A DNA stretch of 7,127 bases from an uncultured Eubacterium sp. GTDB taxonomy: Bacteria > Bacillota > Clostridia > Lachnospirales > Lachnospiraceae. This document shows positions 5,363 through 7,127 of the stretch, piece by piece. Made by a program: the position numbers and the translations under genes. The stretch is taken from positions 1 to 7,127 of the forward strand of contig CAJGDH010000091.1 in assembly GCA_904502145.1 (NCBI GenBank). Direction: 5' to 3'. The notes under the pieces are model-generated. The model had not been told where the DNA came from. It made no database searches and saw only the letters and a list, made by a program, of their open reading frames with translations. Numbering within the stretch: position 1 is the stretch's first letter; each line of letters begins with the position of its first letter.

Positions 5363-5593
5363 CTAATTGAGAGTGGCTGAGATCTCCCGGAGTACTTCGT
5401 CTGCACATTCTTCATTATAGATGTTCAACTGGACCGGTTTTGAGATGTCAAGGCTGAAGATGCCCATTACGGACCTGGCGTTGACAAAGGTGGCGCCTGA
5501 AATCAGCTCGAAACGACCCTGATAATTATTCACGATCCTGACCAGAGACTGGATCTTGGCCAATGTATCAATATGTACTGACTGTGTTACCAT
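5363..5593 (-). CDS. HPr-like protein lacking the phosphorylatable histidine
   Basis: HPr is the small phosphocarrier of the sugar phosphotransferase system; it takes phosphate on His-15 from Enzyme I, and in Firmicutes it is also phosphorylated on Ser-46 by HPr kinase. This 76-residue protein matches HPr in its second half: FVNARSVMGIFSLDI at 36-50 aligns with the region around Ser-46, keeping that serine as Ser 41, followed by a beta strand and a final helix. The region where GLHARP should lie reads TLAKIQS, with no His. It therefore cannot carry phosphate in the classical way and may act through binding or through Ser 41. Length fits the fold (about 85 residues usual). GGAGG lies 11 bases before ATG 5593, a rather long spacing across a T run. 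It is monocistronic, with its own promoter and terminator. Confidence 0.85.
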   Translation of the reverse strand: MVTQSVHIDTLAKIQSLVRIVNNYQGRFELISGATFVNARSVMGIFSLDISKPVQLNIYNEECADEVLREISATLN

Positions 5594-5620
5594 AAAAAAA
5601 TTTACCTCCGATTGGCTTGT

Positions 5621-5649
5621 ATGATAATACAGTGAATTTTAAAAATCAA
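5621..5649 (-). promoter_or_regulatory. Sigma-A promoter of the HPr-like gene
   Basis: On the minus strand, TTGATT (5649-5644) and TATCAT (5626-5621) are 17 bases apart, and each matches its consensus at four of six positions. The start would fall near 5614, about 20 bases before ATG 5593, so the leader is very short. A small dyad TGTAT-N4-ATACA (5618-5631) covers the -10 and could be an operator. Confidence 0.6.
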
Positions 5650-5736
5650 GACGAAAAATGGACCAAAATGAAGGAAATCAGGGCCGGATATTGGTTATTT
5701 TTATATTTACAGGGTTAAAGCATTATGATTATCACC

Positions 5737-5762
5737 AAAAAAAAGACCCGGGAGAGGTCCCG
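5737..5762 (-). terminator. Leftward terminator without a visible upstream gene
   Basis: The minus strand can fold GGGACC (from 5761) with GGTCTT, six pairs including two G-U, directly before a run of T ending at 5737. An alternative is a five-pair stem CGGGA/TCCCG with a four-base loop. No leftward gene lies immediately upstream, because the kinase gene points the other way; it may stop antisense transcription or end an unseen small RNA. Confidence 0.5.
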
Positions 5763-5782
5763 ATTGGCAAAAAATACAAGGA

Positions 5783-5831
5783 AAACACCACTATTTTGAA
5801 TTGGCTATTGCTTTCCGACTAAATGGTGTTT
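5783..5831. repeat. Inverted repeat AAACACCA / TGGTGTTT upstream of the kinase
   Basis: Perfect eight-base arms at 5783-5790 and 5824-5831 are separated by 33 bases. The right arm touches the first base of the candidate -10 hexamer TAGAAT (5831-5836), so the arms could be two half-sites for a regulator. They could also be a chance or structural feature. Confidence 0.4.
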
Positions 5832-5836
5832 AGAAT
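5808..5836 (+). promoter_or_regulatory. Candidate promoter of the kinase gene
   Basis: TTGCTT (5808-5813) and TAGAAT (5831-5836) are 17 bases apart. The -10 is good (five of six) and the -35 weak (three of six). Initiation near 5843 would give a leader of about 100 bases containing the short ORF and the hairpin at 5884-5913. Confidence 0.35.
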
Positions 5837-5867
5837 AAGTACATAGGATTTTTTTGACCGGAGAAGG

Positions 5868-5921
5868 ATGAAAGAATTACAGCAAGGGCATCGCATAGCT
5901 TTGTGGTGTCCTTTTGATTAA
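5868..5921 (+). other. Possible 17-codon leader peptide upstream of the kinase
   Basis: ATG 5868 follows GGAGAAGG and encodes MKELQQGHRIALWCPFD, ending at TAA 5919-5921. It is in the same frame as the kinase but separated from it by two stop codons. Its codons contain the whole leader hairpin, so a translating ribosome would unfold that structure. Confidence 0.25.
5884..5915 (+). terminator. Leader hairpin of the kinase gene, possible attenuator
   Basis: AAGGGCATCGCA (5884-5895) pairs with TGTGGTGTCCTT (5902-5913) through 12 consecutive pairs, three of them G-U, around a six-base loop. It is followed by only a short T run (TT, then GATT), so it would be a weak terminator. It lies 32 bases before the kinase start. 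Confidence 0.4.
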
Positions 5922-5945
5922 AGCAGGCTAATGAAGGGAGAAAAG

Positions 5946-7127
5946 ATGAAGGAAATCAACACCTGGCCGGGTTGGGAGTGTGTGCGTCTGATTGGGGCCG
6001 GAGCTTTTGGAAAGGTATATGAGATCCGCCGTGAGGATTACAGTATAGACACTGCAGCTCTAAAAGTGATCTCGATCCCGCAGCGTGATCAGGACGAACA
6101 GTCCCTCTACAGCGAAGGTCTGGATGAGGACAGCGTTACACAGTATTTTCACAGTATCGTGGAGGATATCACCGGTGAATTTGCCCTTATGTCACAGCTT
6201 AAGGGCTATACCAATATAGTATCATATGAAGATCATATGGTTCTGGAGCGCAAGGACCGATTCGGATGGGACATCCTTATCCGCATGGAGCTTCTTACCA
6301 GCCTGACAGAACATGTATCAAAAACAGAACTGACTGAGCAGGATATCATCAGGCTTGGCAGTGATATCTGCAAAGCCCTGGAAATCTGTCACGGAAAGAA
6401 TATCCTCCACAGGGATATCAAGCCTGAAAATATTTTTGTAAATGACCGCGGGGATTATAAGCTGGGTGATTTCGGGATCGCCCGGACAGTGGAAAGGACC
6501 ATGTCAAATCTGTCCAAAAAGGGGACTTATTCCTACATGGCCCCCGAAGTATTCCGCGGGTTCAGCTATGATTATTCGGCGGATATGTATTCGCTTGCAA
6601 TGGTTCTTTACCGTTTCCTCAATAAAAATCGTCTTCCCTTCCTTCCTATGGGGAGTTTTACCGCCAAGGACCGTGATGCAGCCATCGCCCGACGGATGAA
6701 GGGAGAAGATATTCCGGCGCCTGCGACAGGGAGCAGCCAGCTGAAGAGTGTGGTCCTGAAAGCATTGTCCTACAATCCGAAAGACCGGTACAGTTCAGCC
6801 GTGGATTTCGGCAAGGCACTGGAAGGATGCATCGCGTACTGTGAAGACGGGTTATGGATCGACGAAGATGATATAGAAGAAAAAACCGTAATTCTTTTTG
6901 GAGATGACCTCCCGGGAGGACAGGGTTTCAGATCAGCCTTCGATCCGCTGCCGGAGCCGAAGCCGGTGCCACAACCGGAGCCTGAACCAGAACCGGAACC
7001 CGAACCGGAGCCCGAACCAGAACCGGAGCCTGAGCCCGAACCGGAACCGGAGCCAGAGCCCAAACCGGAACCGGAGCCTGAACCGGAACCGGAGCCTGAA
7101 CCGGAGCCCGAACTGGAGCCTGAGCCC
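5946..7127 (+). CDS. Hanks-type serine/threonine protein kinase with Pro-Glu repeat (3' end outside window)
   Basis: The enzyme transfers phosphate from ATP to Ser or Thr of target proteins. The 394 visible codons hold a complete kinase domain (about 9-295): glycine loop GAGAFG at 17-22, ATP-anchoring Lys 40 (AALK), helix-C Glu 78, catalytic loop HRDIKPEN at 155-162, DFG at 175-177, and APE at 199-201. All key catalytic residues are present, so it should be active. Between strand 3 and helix C there is an insert of about 30 residues rich in Asp/Glu, which I recognise from clostridial kinases of this type. An acidic linker (about 300-335) leads into an uninterrupted run of mostly Pro-Glu from residue 336 to the window end. 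No membrane span is seen so far; it may lie beyond the edge. AGGGAG (5935-5940) is five bases before ATG 5946; an in-frame ATG at 5931 is less well placed. Confidence 0.93.
   Translation, partial: MKEINTWPGWECVRLIGAGAFGKVYEIRREDYSIDTAALKVISIPQRDQDEQSLYSEGLDEDSVTQYFHSIVEDITGEFALMSQLKGYTNIVSYEDHMVLERKDRFGWDILIRMELLTSLTEHVSKTELTEQDIIRLGSDICKALEICHGKNILHRDIKPENIFVNDRGDYKLGDFGIARTVERTMSNLSKKGTYSYMAPEVFRGFSYDYSADMYSLAMVLYRFLNKNRLPFLPMGSFTAKDRDAAIARRMKGEDIPAPATGSSQLKSVVLKALSYNPKDRYSSAVDFGKALEGCIAYCEDGLWIDEDDIEEKTVILFGDDLPGGQGFRSAFDPLPEPKPVPQPEPEPEPEPEPEPEPEPEPEPEPEPEPEPKPEPEPEPEPEPEPEPELEPEP
6951..7127 (+). repeat. (Pro-Glu)n coding repeat at the kinase C-terminal side
   Basis: From codon 336 on, the frame alternates CCN and GAR codons for at least 59 residues, with a few changes to Lys, Val, Gln or Leu. 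A perfect 18-base tandem duplication is present at 7065-7082 and 7083-7100. Elsewhere the synonymous codons vary (CCG, CCA, CCC, CCT; GAA, GAG), so the pattern is kept mainly at protein level. Such repeats form stiff extended rods, as in TonB. The window ends inside the repeat. Confidence 0.95.

Larger units (their letters stand above)
5594..5945. other. Divergent intergenic region, 352 bases, no convincing gene
   Basis: This A/T-rich stretch separates the leftward HPr-like gene from the rightward kinase gene. It holds the HPr promoter (5621-5649), an orphan leftward terminator (5737-5762), an inverted repeat AAACACCA/TGGTGTTT (5783-5790 and 5824-5831), a candidate kinase promoter (5808-5836), and a leader hairpin (5884-5913) within a 17-codon ORF. 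Bases 5650-5736 show nothing recognisable. Confidence 0.7.

Noticed and set aside
5609..5768. Direct repeat CGATTGGC at 5609-5616 and 5761-5768
   Set aside because: Only eight bases match and the flanks differ; no target duplication or inverted ends of an insertion are visible between them.
5765..5897. Short leftward ORF beginning MRCPCCNSF, reminiscent of a transposase zinc motif
   Set aside because: It has only about 24 codons, no good ribosome site, and overlaps A/T-rich control DNA. The likeness to ISL3-type N-termini is too weak to call a mobile element remnant.
6442..6699. Rightward 85-codon ORF inside the kinase gene
   Set aside because: It lies in another frame across the HRD to APE region of an intact kinase domain; it shows no recognised family and is a shadow.
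6770..7063. Leftward ORF encoding a long Gly-Ser repeat
   Set aside because: It is the antisense reading of the Pro-Glu codons (CCGGAG-type hexamers read as GS). It has no ribosome site, and the plus-strand kinase is certain.

Overview
The window looks like chromosomal DNA of a Clostridia-type Firmicute, most probably Lachnospiraceae-like. The evidence is strong AGGAGG-type ribosome binding sites, sigma-A style promoters with 17-base spacers, U-tailed intrinsic terminators, a CIRCE-like heat-shock operator, an HPr-like protein keeping the Ser-46-type site, and a bacterial Ser/Thr kinase of a form common in that group. The organism assignment is inferred from style and families; no rRNA or tRNA marker is present.

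Layout from left to right: (1) The 3' part of an IspD/TarI-family cytidylyltransferase enters from the left edge and ends in a very strong terminator. (2) A monocistronic gene follows for a secreted, lysine-rich protein built of Ig-like beta modules; its DNA is visibly more A/T-rich than its neighbours. (3) A protein-folding block comes next: a CIRCE-like operator and sigma-A promoter drive an Hsp20 small heat-shock protein, then a hairpin terminator or attenuator, then a DnaJ-type (class B, CbpA-like) co-chaperone. On the opposite strand and converging with it lies a cyclophilin peptidyl-prolyl isomerase. (4) Also leftward, upstream of the cyclophilin, lies a gene for a membrane-anchored protein with two tandem RanBP2-like zinc ribbons, with its own promoter. 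(5) A short leftward gene encodes an HPr-like protein without the phosphorylatable histidine; its transcript ends in a long hairpin whose loop matches the 16S rRNA anti-Shine-Dalgarno sequence. (6) A 352-base gene-free divergent region holds promoters, an orphan leftward terminator, a dyad, and a leader hairpin inside a 17-codon upstream ORF. (7) A Hanks-type Ser/Thr protein kinase starts there and runs off the right edge through a long Pro-Glu repeat.

How it fits together: Hsp20 would hold unfolding clients, the J-protein would pass clients to DnaK (not in the window), and the cyclophilin would speed proline isomerisation. These three are a plausible stress and folding set, although the cyclophilin is transcribed separately. 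The kinase, the HPr-like protein and the zinc-ribbon membrane protein are all candidate signalling or regulatory components, but nothing in the window proves that they act together. The points most worth a second look are the zinc-ribbon membrane protein, the histidine-less HPr, the anti-SD-like terminator loop, the degenerate CIRCE, and the kinase with its (PE)n rod and structured leader.
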